A stretch of DNA of 64,000 bases from Erwinia phyllosphaerae (GCF_019132875.1 NZ_JAHSPF010000014.1:56734-120733); one strand, 5' to 3'. Positions 29,903 through 40,810 are shown, numbered from the stretch's first letter. Translations and numbers: made by a program. The notes: generated by a model not told the origin, from the letters alone.

Positions 29903-30037
29903 CATAACCTCCTGTTTGTCATTTGCTTTTCAACGCGTTATTCAGGAAGACGCCTCGCAAACCTTGCCATTCTTCCTTCTGCCCGGGCTAAAAAGTGCTA
30001 ATCTTTCTTTTCATTGAAGAGAGGGCAGGGAATTCTG

Positions 30038-30532
30038 ATGACGGATGATGAGCTAAGCCAGTTGAGCCTTGAAGTCGGCCAACGTTTGCAGCGTTTACAC
30101 GCCACGGTGACGACGGCTGAATCCTGTACCGGCGGCTGGATCGCTAAGGTGTTAACCGATACTGCCGGTAGCTCACAGTGGTTTGAGCGGGGCTTTGTTA
30201 CCTACAGCAATGACGCCAAACAGGCGCTGGTCGGTGTCAGTCAGGCTTCGCTGGAAAGCTTTGGCGCAGTGAGCGAACAGGTAGTGCGGGAAATGGCAGA
30301 AGGCGCGCTTAAACAGGCTGGCGCACAGTATGCCGTGGCCGTCAGCGGCATTGCCGGGCCTGATGGCGGAACGGCGGAAAAACCTGTTGGCACGGTCTGG
30401 TTTGGCCTGGCGGCGGCTGAGGCTAACTCGCTGGCGCAGCGCAAAATTTTCGCTGGCGACCGCGCCTCCGTACGCCGCCAGGCCACGGCTCATGCGCTGT
30501 TGCTACTGCGTGACCATTTTCTGAAAAATTAA
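30038..30532 (+). CDS. pncC: Nicotinamide-nucleotide amidohydrolase PncC (CinA C-terminal family)
   Basis: Converts nicotinamide mononucleotide to nicotinate mononucleotide in the pyridine nucleotide cycle. 164 residues beginning MTDDELSQLS, as in E. coli PncC (165). Family motifs TTAESCTGGWIA, GFVTYSNDAK and SGIAGPDGG are intact. ATG at 30038 with AGGGA seven bases upstream is preferred over an earlier in-frame start at 30014. Lies just before recA. Confidence 0.95.
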   Translation: MTDDELSQLSLEVGQRLQRLHATVTTAESCTGGWIAKVLTDTAGSSQWFERGFVTYSNDAKQALVGVSQASLESFGAVSEQVVREMAEGALKQAGAQYAVAVSGIAGPDGGTAEKPVGTVWFGLAAAEANSLAQRKIFAGDRASVRRQATAHALLLLRDHFLKN

Positions 30533-30534
30533 GC

Positions 30535-30562
30535 TTGATACTGTATGACTATACAGTATAAT
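30535..30562 (+). promoter_or_regulatory. recA promoter with LexA (SOS) box
   Basis: -35 TTGATA (30535-30540), 16-bp spacer and -10 TATAAT (30557-30562). A near-perfect SOS box, CTGTATGACTATACAG (30541-30556, extended to TA...TA at 30539-30558), fills the spacer, so LexA binding blocks RNA polymerase until DNA damage. The arrangement is essentially that of E. coli recA. Confidence 0.95.
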
Positions 30563-30618
30563 TGTTCCCATATTGATTGTGACACGAAGCCGCGCAAGCG
30601 TGCTTTACCCCCGCGTGA

Positions 30619-31698
<1,080 letters not shown>

Positions 31699-32013
31699 GT
31701 TCGCCAGCCGTACCGGCACGTTGTTAACCATCATAAGGAGTGGCTCAGGCCGCTCCTTTTTGTTTTCCCGCCTGAGTCACGTCGGCGGTGGCCGCAGGTT
31801 TTTTGACAACGGCTATCAGCGTCTTCAGGGAAAGCAATTAACTGTTTAAAAGTAGCTATCGGTTTTTCGCCGCTGGCTGACAAGCTTCTTCACCCGCAGC
31901 CAGAAACAGCGTCCTGAATCTGCTGTTCAGGTACTTTCATCTCAATCATCTTTGTTTCTTTCGCTGTTCCTCGCTACCCTTATCCTGATTTGACTAATGA
32001 AAACCGGAGCAAG
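31699..32013 (+). other. recA-recX spacer
   Basis: 315 bases holding the recA terminator (31735-31764) and otherwise no gene or repeat I can support. In E. coli recX is expressed by readthrough of the recA terminator; the layout here is compatible with that. Confidence 0.5.
31735..31764 (+). terminator. recA terminator
   Basis: Stem AAGGAGTGGC / GCCGCTCCTT (one G-T pair), loop TCAG, followed by T-rich sequence. Partial readthrough would serve recX. Confidence 0.8.
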
Positions 32014-32529
32014 ATGTCTGACGCCACCGAACGAAGCCAGTTTACTCGCCTGCTGGACAGAGCGATGCGCATCCTGGCCATGCGCGATCACAGCGAAGCC
32101 GAGTTTCGTCGCAAATTGTCGCTTTCCGCCGAACGCGCGGCGATGTATGCCAAAAATCAGGCCCAGCAGCCAGAACCCGTCACGCCAGAGCAGATTGACC
32201 GTGTGGTAGCCTGGTGCTACGAAAGCAACTACCTTGACGATGCCCGCTTTGCCGAGCGCTTCGTCGCCAGCCGCAGCCGCAAAGGCTACGGCCCGCAGCG
32301 TATCCGCATGGAGCTGGGGCAAAAAGGCGTGGCTAAGCCGCTGATTGATGAAACGCTGGCGGCCACTGAAATTGACTGGCAGCAAATGGCTTTCGACGCG
32401 GCGGAGCGCAAGTTCGGCCTGCCGCTGCCCACCGACTGGAAAGAAAAAGCGAAAGTGCAGCGTTATTTGATGACTAAAGGCTTCTTTTCAGAGGATATCC
32501 GCAGCATTTTTTCAAATTTTGGCGATTGA
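32014..32529 (+). CDS. recX: RecA inhibitor RecX
   Basis: Small regulator that binds RecA filaments and limits their extension. 171 residues, helical three-repeat architecture; signature segments LLDRAMRILAMRDHSEAEFR, YLDDARFAERFVASRSRKGY and GPQRIRMELGQKG. ATG at 32014 with CCGGAGC upstream; an earlier TTG at 31990 is rejected because no homolog begins there. Confidence 0.95.
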   Translation: MSDATERSQFTRLLDRAMRILAMRDHSEAEFRRKLSLSAERAAMYAKNQAQQPEPVTPEQIDRVVAWCYESNYLDDARFAERFVASRSRKGYGPQRIRMELGQKGVAKPLIDETLAATEIDWQQMAFDAAERKFGLPLPTDWKEKAKVQRYLMTKGFFSEDIRSIFSNFGD

Positions 32530-32657
32530 GCGCCGATGGGATTTTACTTCGTACCGAAGAAAATTTATCTTATTCACCACTTTTTGTTCGTGTGTTGCTG
32601 GCCTGAACGGCGCAGTTAAACCCACGACACCTTCGTTAGCGTGATTCCAGGACAATT

Positions 32658-35285
32658 ATGAGCAAGAGCACTGCGGAGATTCGCCAGGCGTTTCTCGACT
32701 TTTTCCATAGCAAGGGACACCAGGTTGTAGCCAGTAGCTCCCTCGTCCCGACTAATGACCCGACGTTGCTGTTTACCAACGCCGGTATGAACCAGTTCAA
32801 AGATGTTTTCCTGGGCCAGGATAAGCGCAACTACTCGCGCGCTACCACCTCACAGCGCTGCGTGCGCGCAGGCGGTAAACATAATGACCTGGAAAACGTT
32901 GGCTATACCGCTCGCCACCATACCTTTTTCGAAATGCTGGGCAACTTCAGCTTTGGTGACTATTTCAAGCGTGAAGCGATTGGCTTTGCCTGGGAACTGT
33001 TGACCAGCGCCGAATGGTTTGCCCTGCCGAAAGAGAAGCTGTGGGTCACCGTCTATGAAACCGATGATGAAGCTTTCAACATCTGGGCAGACGAAATTGG
33101 CGTGCCGCGCGAGCGTATTATTCGTATCGGCGACAACAAAGGTGGCGCTTACGCTTCCGATAACTTCTGGCAGATGGGCGATACCGGCCCTTGCGGCCCG
33201 TGCAGCGAGATTTTCTTCGATCACGGCGACCATATCTGGGGTGGCCCACCGGGAAGTCCGGAAGAGGACGGCGATCGCTTTATTGAGATCTGGAACATCG
33301 TGTTCATGCAGTTCAATCGTCAGTCTGACGGTACAATGCTGCCGCTGCCAAAACCTTCTGTCGATACCGGTATGGGACTGGAGCGTATCTCCGCCGTGCT
33401 GCAACACGTCAACTCTAACTACGAAATCGATCTGTTCCAGAAACTGATCAAGTCCGTAGCGGAAGTGACCGGCGCTAGCGATCTCACCAGCAAATCACTG
33501 CGCGTTATTGCTGACCATATTCGTTCCTGTGCTTTCCTCGTTTGCGATGGCGTGATCCCGTCCAACGAAAACCGTGGTTACGTGCTGCGCCGCATTATTC
33601 GTCGTGCTATCCGTCACGGCAATATGCTGGGCGCGCAGGGCACTTTCTTCTGGAAGCTGGTTGCACCGTTGATTGAAGTGATGGGTGCAGCAGGCGATGA
33701 GCTGGCGAAGCAGCAGGCGCAGGTTGAACAGATCCTGAAAACCGAAGAAGAGCAGTTCGCCAAAACGCTGGAGCGCGGTCTGGCGCTGCTGGATGAAGAG
33801 CTGGCAAAACTGCAGGGCGACACGCTGGATGGCGAAACCGTTTTCCGACTGTACGACACCTTCGGCTTCCCGGTCGACTTAACGGCGGACGTCTGCCGCG
33901 AACGCAACCTGAAGATTGATGAAGCCGGTTTTGAAAAAGCGATGGAGCAGCAGCGCCAGCGCGCTCGTGAAGCCAGCGGCTTTGGCGCGGATTACAATAA
34001 CGTGATCCGCATTGAAGAGGCGTCAACCTTCAAAGGCTATGACCAGCTGGCGCTGACCGCTGCCGTGACGGCAATTTTTGTCGACGGCCAGCCAGCCGAT
34101 GAAATCAGTGCCGGTCAGGAAGGCGTCATCGTCCTGGATGAAACACCGTTCTATGGCGAATCGGGTGGTCAGGTTGGCGACACGGGTGAGTTACGTAACG
34201 ATAATGCGGCCTTCACCGTTACCGATACGCAAAAGTATGCGCAGGCGATTGGTCATGTCGGCAAACTTGCTTCCGGACAGCTGCGTATTGGCGATCGTCT
34301 GGCGGCACACGTTGACGAAGCGCGCCGCGACCGCATCAGGCTGAACCACTCCGCCACGCATTTGCTGCATGCCGCGCTGCGTCAGGTACTGGGCCATCAC
34401 GTGGCGCAGAAAGGATCTCTGGTTAATGATAAATATCTGCGTTTTGACTTCTCGCATTCCGAAGCGATGAAGCCGCAGGAAATTCGTCAGGTAGAAGAAA
34501 TCGTTAACGCCCAGATCCGCCGCAATCTGCCGGTCGATACCAACGTGATGGAGCTGGAAGCCGCGAAAGCGCTGGGTGCCATGGCGCTCTTTGGCGAAAA
34601 ATATGACGATCGCGTACGCGTGCTGACCATGGGTGATTTCTCTACCGAGCTTTGCGGCGGTACGCATGCCAGCCGCACGGGCGATATTGGCCTGTTCCGT
34701 ATCACTTCAGAATCAGGTACCGCAGCAGGCATCCGTCGTATTGAGGCGGTGACGGGCGAGGGTGCGCTGAAGCAGATGTACGCGCAAAGCGAGCAGCTGC
34801 ACGATATCGCGCAGCTGGTTAAAGCTAACAGCAGCAACCTGAATGAGAAAGTGCGTGGCCTGATGGACAACGTCAGGGCGCTGGAAAAAGAGCTACAGCA
34901 GCTAAAAGATCAGCAGGCGGCGCAGGAAAGCGCTTCGCTGAGCAGCAAAGCTATTGACGTAAAAGGCGTTAAGCTGTTGGTTAGCGAACTGAGTAACGTT
35001 GAACCAAAAATGCTGCGCACTATGGTAGACGATTTAAAAAATCAGCTGAAGTCAGCCGTAATCGTGCTGGCGACGGTTGCTGAAGGAAAGGTCTCGTTGA
35101 TTGCTGGCGTAACCAAAGATGTCACTGACCGCGTGAAAGCTGGCGAGCTGGTGGGCGAGTTAGCCCTTCAGGTTGGCGGTAAGGGCGGCGGCCGGCCAGA
35201 TATGGCTCAGGCCGGCGGCACCGATGCCGGAGCACTACCAGGGGCTCTGGCCGGTGTGGAAAGCTGGGTGGCAGCAAAACTGTAA
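32658..35285 (+). CDS. alaS: Alanyl-tRNA synthetase
   Basis: Class II synthetase that charges tRNA-Ala. 875 residues: aminoacylation core ([20 protein letters not shown] motif; [16 protein letters not shown]), editing domain with zinc-binding [11 protein letters not shown] and [13 protein letters not shown], coiled coil and C-Ala domain with a Gly-rich tail ([15 protein letters not shown]). Editing hydrolyses Ser- and Gly-tRNA-Ala. Gene order recX-alaS-csrA is the enterobacterial one. Confidence 0.99.
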   Translation: MSKSTAEIRQAFLDFFHSKGHQVVASSSLVPTNDPTLLFTNAGMNQFKDVFLGQDKRNYSRATTSQRCVRAGGKHNDLENVGYTARHHTFFEMLGNFSFGDYFKREAIGFAWELLTSAEWFALPKEKLWVTVYETDDEAFNIWADEIGVPRERIIRIGDNKGGAYASDNFWQMGDTGPCGPCSEIFFDHGDHIWGGPPGSPEEDGDRFIEIWNIVFMQFNRQSDGTMLPLPKPSVDTGMGLERISAVLQHVNSNYEIDLFQKLIKSVAEVTGASDLTSKSLRVIADHIRSCAFLVCDGVIPSNENRGYVLRRIIRRAIRHGNMLGAQGTFFWKLVAPLIEVMGAAGDELAKQQAQVEQILKTEEEQFAKTLERGLALLDEELAKLQGDTLDGETVFRLYDTFGFPVDLTADVCRERNLKIDEAGFEKAMEQQRQRAREASGFGADYNNVIRIEEASTFKGYDQLALTAAVTAIFVDGQPADEISAGQEGVIVLDETPFYGESGGQVGDTGELRNDNAAFTVTDTQKYAQAIGHVGKLASGQLRIGDRLAAHVDEARRDRIRLNHSATHLLHAALRQVLGHHVAQKGSLVNDKYLRFDFSHSEAMKPQEIRQVEEIVNAQIRRNLPVDTNVMELEAAKALGAMALFGEKYDDRVRVLTMGDFSTELCGGTHASRTGDIGLFRITSESGTAAGIRRIEAVTGEGALKQMYAQSEQLHDIAQLVKANSSNLNEKVRGLMDNVRALEKELQQLKDQQAAQESASLSSKAIDVKGVKLLVSELSNVEPKMLRTMVDDLKNQLKSAVIVLATVAEGKVSLIAGVTKDVTDRVKAGELVGELALQVGGKGGGRPDMAQAGGTDAGALPGALAGVESWVAAKL

Positions 35286-35309
35286 CACTATAAAAAGGCA
35301 TCCCGGAAA

Positions 35310-35340
35310 GCGCGGTGGGCACGGCTCCACGGCGTTTTTC
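35310..35340 (+). terminator. Likely terminator after alaS
   Basis: An imperfect hairpin (CGCGGTGG ... CCACGGCG) followed by TTTTTC, 25 bases after the alaS stop. Confidence 0.5.
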
Positions 35341-35446
35341 TGTCAGGTGCAAACGCAAAAAACACAAAGTCAGGTTGCTGGTGTGTATTTCGGCTAAACT
35401 AAGTATCAGCAGAATGTATTATTGCGATGGTGCACTTGTCGTGTAT

Positions 35447-35474
35447 TTGTCATAGTCTACATTTAGCGTTATAT
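35447..35474 (+). promoter_or_regulatory. Candidate csrA promoter
   Basis: TTGTCA (35447-35452), 16-bp spacer, TTATAT (35469-35474), about 60 bases upstream of csrA. Match is moderate. E. coli csrA has several promoters, so others may exist. Confidence 0.4.
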
Positions 35475-35532
35475 GATGGATAATGCCGGGCGCCAGTGAA
35501 CCCGACTCTTTTAATCTTTCAAGGAGCAAAGA

Positions 35533-35718
35533 ATGCTTATTCTAACTCGTCGAGTTGGTGAAACCCTCATGATCGGTGATGAGGTGACTGTAACGGTGCT
35601 GGGAGTGAAAGGGAACCAGGTTCGCATTGGTGTGAATGCCCCTAAAGAAGTTTCGGTTCATCGCGAAGAGATCTATCAGCGCATTCAGGCCGAAAAAACT
35701 CAGCAAACGAGTTACTAA
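35533..35718 (+). CDS. csrA: Carbon storage regulator CsrA
   Basis: RNA-binding dimer that controls translation and stability of many mRNAs by binding GGA in hairpin loops. 61 residues, practically the E. coli sequence, with RNA-contact residues in MLILTRR and Arg44 in SVHREEIYQ. Strong AAGGAG ribosome site. In Erwinia/Pectobacterium relatives (RsmA) it represses exoenzymes and motility, relevant to the secretion operon here by inference. Confidence 0.99.
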   Translation: MLILTRRVGETLMIGDEVTVTVLGVKGNQVRIGVNAPKEVSVHREEIYQRIQAEKTQQTSY

Positions 35719-35725
35719 CGGATCC

Positions 35726-35762
35726 AGCGCCTCGCCAGAGTGGCGAGGCGCTACCGGTTTTC
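35726..35762 (+). terminator. csrA terminator
   Basis: Perfect 11-bp stem AGCGCCTCGCC / GGCGAGGCGCT with loop AGAGT, eight bases after the csrA stop, followed by ACCGGTTTT. Confidence 0.75.
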
Positions 35763-35932
35763 GCCTGCTTTTCCCCATTTCCCCTGTTTTCTTTCTCTGT
35801 TTCCCTTCTGGCCTGCCTCCATTTTTTCTCTGTGAAAAGGCCAATTGTTGCTGATAAATCACTCTTTTTGCTTTTCAAATACCCATATTGGCGGGTAAAT
35901 GCGCAATCAAACGCATCGGTGAAAAAATATGT

Positions 35933-35960
35933 TTGACTTATAAGGCCCAGAAAGTAATAT
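35933..35960 (+). promoter_or_regulatory. Stable-RNA promoter of the serV-argV tRNA operon
   Basis: -35 TTGACT (35933-35938), 16-bp spacer, -10 TAATAT (35955-35960), then a GC-rich discriminator (GTGCGCC) typical of stringently controlled tRNA promoters. Located about 65 bases before the tRNA-Ser gene. Confidence 0.7.
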
Positions 35961-36024
35961 GTGCGCCACGCAGTGCCGATGAGCAGAAACAAGTTCAGAA
36001 GCACAGCTCGATAAGAGCGCGTAT

Positions 36025-36117
36025 GGTGAGGTGGCCGAGAGGCTGAAGGCGCTCCCCTGCTAAGGGAGTATGCGGTCAAAAGCTGCATCCGGGGTTCGAA
36101 TCCCCGCCTCACCGCCA
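36025..36117 (+). tRNA. serV: tRNA-Ser (anticodon GCU)
   Basis: 93 bases with acceptor GGTGAGG / CCTCACC, long variable arm typical of serine tRNA, anticodon GCT in CCCTGCTAAGGG, T-arm GGTTCGAATCC, discriminator G and encoded CCA. Precedes the tRNA-Arg genes as in E. coli serV-argVYZQ. Confidence 0.98.
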
Positions 36118-36120
36118 TTT

Positions 36121-36197
36121 GCATCCGTAGCTCAGCTGGATAGAGTACTCGGCTACGAACCGAGCGGTCGGAGGTTCGAATCCTCCCGGATGCACCA
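36121..36197 (+). tRNA. argV: tRNA-Arg (anticodon ACG), copy 1
   Basis: 77 bases, acceptor GCATCCG / CGGATGC, D-arm AGCTCAGCTGGATAGAG, anticodon ACG in CGGCTACGAACCG, T-arm GGTTCGAATCC and encoded CCA. A34 is normally deaminated to inosine by TadA, letting one tRNA read CGU, CGC and CGA. Identical to copies 2-4. Confidence 0.98.
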
Positions 36198-36332
36198 CTT
36201 TAAGATGATGTTGCAAACCCTGTACTGGCATGTCGTTAGCAGTAATCGCCAGCGCAAGGGATGATAACGTTGCTTTAGCAACGACCCGCAAGGGTAAGGC
36301 GCAAGCCGAATAATCGTCCCGGATGCAGCATT
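36198..36332 (+). repeat. tRNA spacer repeat, type I copy 1
   Basis: About 135 bases starting right after the CCA of tRNA-Arg 1. It shares ACTGGCATGTCGTTAGCAGT, GATAACGTTGCTTTAGCAAC, ACCCGCAAGGGTAAGGCGCA and a degraded tRNA tail ending GGATGCAGCATT with 36954-37090. Resembles in logic the rtT repeats of E. coli tyrT. Confidence 0.8.
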
Positions 36333-36438
36333 ATTTAACAGGCTGGTTTCCAGTTTGTTTGGGTAGTACCGATACAGCGTTAGCAGCCTGTATCAAGGTG
36401 AGTCGTTAGCACCCCTGCGTTATACCAGATTTTGATAT

Positions 36439-36515
36439 GCATCCGTAGCTCAGCTGGATAGAGTACTCGGCTACGAACCGAGCGGTCGGAGGTTCGAATC
36501 CTCCCGGATGCACCA
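36439..36515 (+). tRNA. argY: tRNA-Arg (anticodon ACG), copy 2
   Basis: 77 bases, identical in sequence to copy 1, with encoded CCA. Gene symbol by position relative to the E. coli argVYZQ array. Confidence 0.97.
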
Positions 36516-36652
36516 TTATCTGTAGATATGGTAGCTACGTCTGAACTGACATATTGCAGAAGTTTGCAGCATGTAGAGGGAAGATAACATCGCTTTAGCG
36601 ATGGCCCGAAGGGTGAGGCGCAAGCCGAATAATCCTCCCGGATGCACCATTA
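36516..36652 (+). repeat. tRNA spacer repeat, type II copy 1
   Basis: About 137 bases beginning immediately after CCA. Nearly identical to 36820-36953: shared segments TGAACTGACATATTGCAGAA, GATAACATCGCTTTAGCGAT, GGCCCGAAGGGTGAGGCGCA and a full copy of the tRNA-Arg 3' end (TCCTCCCGGATGCACCA). Confidence 0.85.
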
Positions 36653-36742
36653 TCTGAGAAATGAAAGAGCCGTAAAGCATCTGTCAGTTTCTTCCGTATC
36701 TCCTCAGGTTTGTCGCGTTATCTCCCCCAATGTTTTTCCGAT

Positions 36743-36819
36743 GCATCCGTAGCTCAGCTGGATAGAGTACTCGGCTACGAACCGAGCGGTCGGAGGTTCG
36801 AATCCTCCCGGATGCACCA
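36743..36819 (+). tRNA. argZ: tRNA-Arg (anticodon ACG), copy 3
   Basis: 77 bases, identical to copies 1 and 2, with encoded CCA. Symbol by position. Confidence 0.97.
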
Positions 36820-36953
36820 TTATTTGTAGATATGGTAGCTATGTCTGAACTGACATATTGCAGAAGCTTGCAGCATGTAGAGGGAAGATAACATCGCTTT
36901 AGCGATGGCCCGAAGGGTGAGGCGCAAGCCGAATAATCCTCCCGGATGCACCA
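36820..36953 (+). repeat. tRNA spacer repeat, type II copy 2
   Basis: Starts right after the CCA of copy 3, differs from 36516-36652 at only a handful of positions, and ends with the same 17-base tRNA-Arg 3' tail including CCA. It runs directly into a type I copy. Confidence 0.85.
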
Positions 36954-37090
36954 TTTCAAGATAATGTTGCAGCAATCCTGTACTGGCATGTCGTTAGCAG
37001 TAACCGCCAGCACCAGGGATGATAACGTTGCTTTAGCAACGGCCCGCAAGGGTAAGGCGCAAGCCGGATAATCCTTCCGAATGCAGCATT
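36954..37090 (+). repeat. tRNA spacer repeat, type I copy 2
   Basis: About 137 bases that follow the tRNA tail closing the type II copy, as type I copy 1 follows a real tRNA. Ends in a mutated tRNA tail (CCTTCCGAATGCAGCATT). Suggests that a tRNA once stood before it. Confidence 0.8.
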
Positions 37091-37117
37091 TGAAGTAGTT
37101 TTAAAGCATATCCCAAT

Positions 37118-37194
37118 GCATCCGTAGCTCAGCTGGATAGAGTACTCGGCTACGAACCGAGCGGTCGGAGGTTCGAATCCTCCCGGATGCACCA
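37118..37194 (+). tRNA. argQ: tRNA-Arg (anticodon ACG), copy 4
   Basis: 77 bases, identical to the other three copies, with encoded CCA. Symbol by position. No clear terminator follows. Confidence 0.97.
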
Positions 37195-37513
37195 TCTTCT
37201 GAAGATATCCCCGTAGCTGTTCTCGCCCCCTGAAGCATTAAAATCGAATTAACCCTGTTTTTTCCGCCGTCTTTATTACTCCAGCCTTCTTAATTCCTCG
37301 TTAAACATGCCGGTACTCACTCCACAGCCATCGCGTTATTTCGCTGATTTTTTGTGCTTTTTTACCCCATTTCCGCTCATTCTTTGACAAGGATATAATC
37401 TGATAATAAAAAACCCTATATGTTTCAAGGCATTTGCGGATCCATGCCGACAGCGACAAGTACGGTGCTTTACGCTAAAGTAAACGTTCGTTAATTCAGG
37501 GACGGAGGCTCGC
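37195..37513 (+). other. argQ-yqaB spacer
   Basis: 319 bases without a gene. A TTGACA (37384-37389) and a TATAAT (37394-37399) occur close together but at spacing too short to pair with one another, so I do not call a promoter. No further repeat copy is present. Confidence 0.5.
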
Positions 37514-38080
37514 GTGTACGATAGTTATGACGGCTTGATATTCGATATGGACGGCACGCTGCTGGACACGGAGCCGACGCACCGACAAGCCTGGCGTAAC
37601 GTGCTGTCACGTTATGACATGAGCTTTGACGAACAGGCGCTGGTCGGTCTGAACGGATCGCCAACGTGGCGCATAGCGGAGGCGATTATCCATCGTCATC
37701 AGAGCAGCCTTGATCCCCATAAGCTGGCCGCAGAAAAAACCGCAGCGCTGAAAGAGATACTCTTTGATACCGTACAGCCTCTACCGCTGATAGATGTCGT
37801 AAAGTTTTATCATGGTCGCCGCCCTATGGCGGTTGGCACCGGCAGCGAGCACGACATGGCCGAAGCGCTGCTACAGCATCTGGGCATCCGCCACTACTTT
37901 ACTGCAGTGGTGGGTGCCGATGACGTAACGCGGCACAAGCCGGAGCCGGAAACTTTTCTCCGCTGTGCCGAATTGATCGGCGTTGCGCCTGAACGCTGCG
38001 TGGTGTTTGAAGATGCCGATTTCGGCATTCAGGCGGCAACGGCGGCGGGTATGGCTTTTGTCGACGTCAGGCTGCTGTGA
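37514..38080 (+). CDS. yqaB: Fructose-1-phosphate/6-phosphogluconate phosphatase YqaB (HAD family)
   Basis: HAD-superfamily phosphatase. 188 residues, the same as E. coli YqaB. Motif I FDMDGTLLDTEP with nucleophile Asp and acid Asp, motif II in VGTGSEH, Lys in RHKPEPETF and motif III VFEDADFGIQAA. GTG start supported by GGAGG six bases upstream. Its stop overlaps the yqaA start, so the two are coupled. Confidence 0.95.
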   Translation: MYDSYDGLIFDMDGTLLDTEPTHRQAWRNVLSRYDMSFDEQALVGLNGSPTWRIAEAIIHRHQSSLDPHKLAAEKTAALKEILFDTVQPLPLIDVVKFYHGRRPMAVGTGSEHDMAEALLQHLGIRHYFTAVVGADDVTRHKPEPETFLRCAELIGVAPERCVVFEDADFGIQAATAAGMAFVDVRLL

Positions 38081-38502
38081 GCGACTGGCTCTACGGTTCA
38101 ATGTTTGCCAGCAGCTTTTTGAGCGCCACGCTACTGCCGGGGAATTCAGAAGTACTGCTGGTTACGCTGCTGTTGTCGGGGAAAGTCTCCGCTGCTGGCG
38201 TAACGAGTATCGCCGCTCTTGGTAACACGCTGGGCGGATTAACCAATGTTATTATCGGACGTTGTCTGCCGCTAAAAAAACAGGGCCGATGGCATAACAC
38301 AGCAACGGCGTGGCTGCACCGATGGGGTCCAGCTGCGCTACTTCTTAGCTGGTTGCCGGTTATCGGCGATCTGCTTTGCGTTCTCGCAGGTTGGCTGCGC
38401 TTCGCCTGGCTCCCGGTTGCGCTCTGGCTCGCCGTGGGCAAGACGCTACGCTATGGCGTGCTGGCTTTCGCAACATTACAGGGCATGGAATGGTGGCAGT
38501 GA
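38077..38502 (+). CDS. yqaA: YqaA family inner-membrane protein
   Basis: 141 residues, hydrophobic, of the DedA-related (VTT domain) YqaA family, which in E. coli follows yqaB. Family features [30 protein letters not shown] and [18 protein letters not shown] are intact. Start is GTG in a GTGA overlap with yqaB. Physiological role unknown. Confidence 0.92.
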   Translation: MSDWLYGSMFASSFLSATLLPGNSEVLLVTLLLSGKVSAAGVTSIAALGNTLGGLTNVIIGRCLPLKKQGRWHNTATAWLHRWGPAALLLSWLPVIGDLLCVLAGWLRFAWLPVALWLAVGKTLRYGVLAFATLQGMEWWQ

Positions 38503-38575
38503 TTCGCAAAGGGTCGCTGCCATGATTAACATTATGCTGAACAATAATAAATTTTTCCCCAAGCGGGAGGTCAAT

Positions 38576-40135
38576 TTGATCCCGGACGTATCACAGGCGC
38601 TTTCCTGGCTGGAAGCTCACCCTGAGGCAATGAAAGGTATTGGTCGCGGTATTGAACGCGAAACGCTGCGCGTAAAACCTGATGGTCATCTGGCGACCAG
38701 CGGGCATCCCAAATCGCTTGGCTCAGCGCTGACCCACAAGTGGATCACTACCGACTTTGCCGAAACGCTGCTCGAATTTATCACGCCAGTCGATAAAGAT
38801 ATCGATCATCTGCTGGCTTTTTTACGCGATATTCACCGCCACACCTCGCGCGATCTCGGCGAAGAGCGGATGTGGCCAATGAGCATGCCGTGTCTGATTG
38901 ACGACAGTAATAATATTGAACTGGCGCAGTACGGCAGCTCAAATATCGGCAAAATGAAAACGCTTTATCGCCAGGGCCTGAAAAATCGCTACGGCGCGCT
39001 GATGCAGGTTATTTCCGGCGTCCACTATAATTTTTCGCTGCCGCTCTCTTTCTGGCAGGCCTGGGCAGACGTTAAAGATGAAAAAAGCGGCAAAGAGGCG
39101 ATTTCGGAAGGCTATCTGCGCCTGATCCGCAACTATTACCGTTTTGGCTGGGTTATTCCCTACCTGTTTGGCGCTTCTCCGGCGGTTTGCAGCTCTTTCC
39201 TGCAGGGAAAAGAGACAAAGCTGCCGTTTGAAAAGACGGAGAACGGCCTGCTTTATCTGCCTTACGCCACGTCTCTGCGTCTGAGCGATCTTGGCTATAC
39301 TAATAAGTCGCAAAGTGGTCTGGGCATTACTTTCAACAACCTTCCTGACTACGTCAAAGCGCTGAAGGCGGCGATTAAAACGCCTTCGGAAGAGTATGCT
39401 CGTATGGGCATCAAGGACGAGCAGGGCGACTGGCTGCAGCTTAATACCAACGTGCTGCAAATTGAAAATGAGCTCTACGCGCCGATTCGTCCTAAACGCG
39501 TAACGCGTTCTGGCGAAAATCCTTCCGATGCGCTGCTGCGTGGCGGCATTGAATATATTGAAGTTCGCTCGCTGGATATCAATCCGTTTTCGCCAGTTGG
39601 CGTAGATGAAAACCAGGTGCGTTTCCTCGATTTGTTCCTGATCTGGTGTACGCTCGCTGACGCGCCAGAAATGAGCAGCGACGAACTGCTGTGTACGCGC
39701 GGCAACTGGAACCGGGTGATCCTGGAAGGCCGCAAGCCGGGGCTGATGCTGGGAATGGGCTGCGGTGAGGCGGAGTATCCGCTGGCGGAAGTGGGCAAAA
39801 CGCTGTTTAAAGATTTGCAGCGTGTGGCGCAGACGCTGGATCGCCAGCAGGGCAATCATCACTATCAGGAAGTATGCGACAGGCTGGCCGCTTCGTTTGA
39901 CGATCCGAACCTGACCTTCTCGGCACGCTTCCTGACCGCGTTAAAAGAAAACGGCCTGACCGGTACCGGACTGGCGCTGGCGGAACAGTATCACGCACAG
40001 CTGGCGAACGAACAGCTGGAGGTACTGACCGAGACGCAGTTTGAGCAGGAAGCTATCCGTTCAAACGTTAGCCAGCAGGAAATTGAAGAAAGTGATACGC
40101 TTAGCTTCGAAGACTTTCTGCAAAGCAGAAGCTAG
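38576..40135 (+). CDS. gshA: Glutamate-cysteine ligase GshA
   Basis: First step of glutathione synthesis: ATP-dependent joining of Glu and Cys. 519 residues with [35 protein letters not shown] and [20 protein letters not shown]. The start is TTG at 38576 with GGGAGGT five bases upstream, the same rare start as E. coli gshA, which begins IPDVSQAL. The frame is open further upstream into yqaA, but that extension is unlike the family. luxS follows after 150 bases. Confidence 0.97.
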   Translation: MIPDVSQALSWLEAHPEAMKGIGRGIERETLRVKPDGHLATSGHPKSLGSALTHKWITTDFAETLLEFITPVDKDIDHLLAFLRDIHRHTSRDLGEERMWPMSMPCLIDDSNNIELAQYGSSNIGKMKTLYRQGLKNRYGALMQVISGVHYNFSLPLSFWQAWADVKDEKSGKEAISEGYLRLIRNYYRFGWVIPYLFGASPAVCSSFLQGKETKLPFEKTENGLLYLPYATSLRLSDLGYTNKSQSGLGITFNNLPDYVKALKAAIKTPSEEYARMGIKDEQGDWLQLNTNVLQIENELYAPIRPKRVTRSGENPSDALLRGGIEYIEVRSLDINPFSPVGVDENQVRFLDLFLIWCTLADAPEMSSDELLCTRGNWNRVILEGRKPGLMLGMGCGEAEYPLAEVGKTLFKDLQRVAQTLDRQQGNHHYQEVCDRLAASFDDPNLTFSARFLTALKENGLTGTGLALAEQYHAQLANEQLEVLTETQFEQEAIRSNVSQQEIEESDTLSFEDFLQSRS

Positions 40136-40148
40136 CGCAAAAGAAAAA

Positions 40149-40166
40149 GGCCACATCAATGTGGCC
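40149..40166 (+). terminator. Hairpin after gshA
   Basis: GGCCACA / TGTGGCC stem with loop TCAA, 14 bases after the gshA stop. Lacks a T tract on the plus strand, so it may be a weak terminator or an mRNA stabiliser. Confidence 0.4.
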
Positions 40167-40287
40167 AAATTAACATCTCTGTTGTCAGGGATGATGATAA
40201 CAAAATGCGCGTCTTTCATAGATTCAGACCACGGGACGACAGAGAAAGTTTCATCACTGCAAAAATAAATTTATCAGAGGTAACAAT

Positions 40288-40803
40288 ATGCCATTGCTGG
40301 ATAGCTTTACCGTCGACCACACCATCATGGCGGCTCCTGCGGTTCGCGTTGCAAAAACCATGAAAACGCCTCATGGCGATACCATCACCGTTTTCGATCT
40401 GCGTTTTTGCCGCCCAAACAAAGAAGTGATGCCTGAACGTGGGATCCACACGCTGGAACATCTCTTTGCTGGCTTTATGCGTAACCACCTGAACGGTGAA
40501 GGTGTGGAAATTATCGACATCTCGCCAATGGGCTGCCGTACCGGTTTTTATATGAGCCTGATCGGCACGCCGGATGAGCAACGCGTAGCGAAAGCCTGGA
40601 AGGAAGCGATGCAGGACGTGTTGAAGGTAAGCGATCAACGCACCATTCCTGAGCTTAACGAGTACCAGTGCGGCACCTATGAAATGCACTCGTTAGATGA
40701 AGCGCAGGACATCGCGCGGCACATCGTTGAGCACGATATCGGCGTTAACCATAACGACGAGCTGGCGCTGCCAAAAGAGAAGTTAAAAGAACTGCATATC
40801 TAG
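40288..40803 (+). CDS. luxS: S-ribosylhomocysteine lyase LuxS
   Basis: Cleaves S-ribosylhomocysteine to homocysteine and the AI-2 precursor DPD; part of the activated methyl cycle and interspecies signalling. 171 residues, same as E. coli. Metal ligands His54 and His58 with catalytic Glu57 in IHTLEHLF, catalytic Cys in [10 protein letters not shown] and metal-binding Cys in [12 protein letters not shown]. Good GAGGTAAC ribosome site. Ends at a bidirectional terminator. Confidence 0.99.
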   Translation: MPLLDSFTVDHTIMAAPAVRVAKTMKTPHGDTITVFDLRFCRPNKEVMPERGIHTLEHLFAGFMRNHLNGEGVEIIDISPMGCRTGFYMSLIGTPDEQRVAKAWKEAMQDVLKVSDQRTIPELNEYQCGTYEMHSLDEAQDIARHIVEHDIGVNHNDELALPKEKLKELHI

Positions 40804-40810
40804 TTGCTGT

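Larger units (their letters stand above)
35719..36024 (+). other. csrA-serV spacer with pyrimidine-rich tract
   Basis: Holds the csrA terminator, a strongly pyrimidine-rich plus-strand tract at about 35757-35835 (runs of T/C such as CCCCATTTCCCCTGTTTTC), and the tRNA operon promoter at 35933-35960. No gene seen. Confidence 0.55.

Noticed and set aside
35642..37195. Minus-strand open frames over the tRNA cluster
   Set aside because: They run through tRNA genes and their spacer repeats, and the predicted peptides just repeat the antisense tRNA-Arg sequence.
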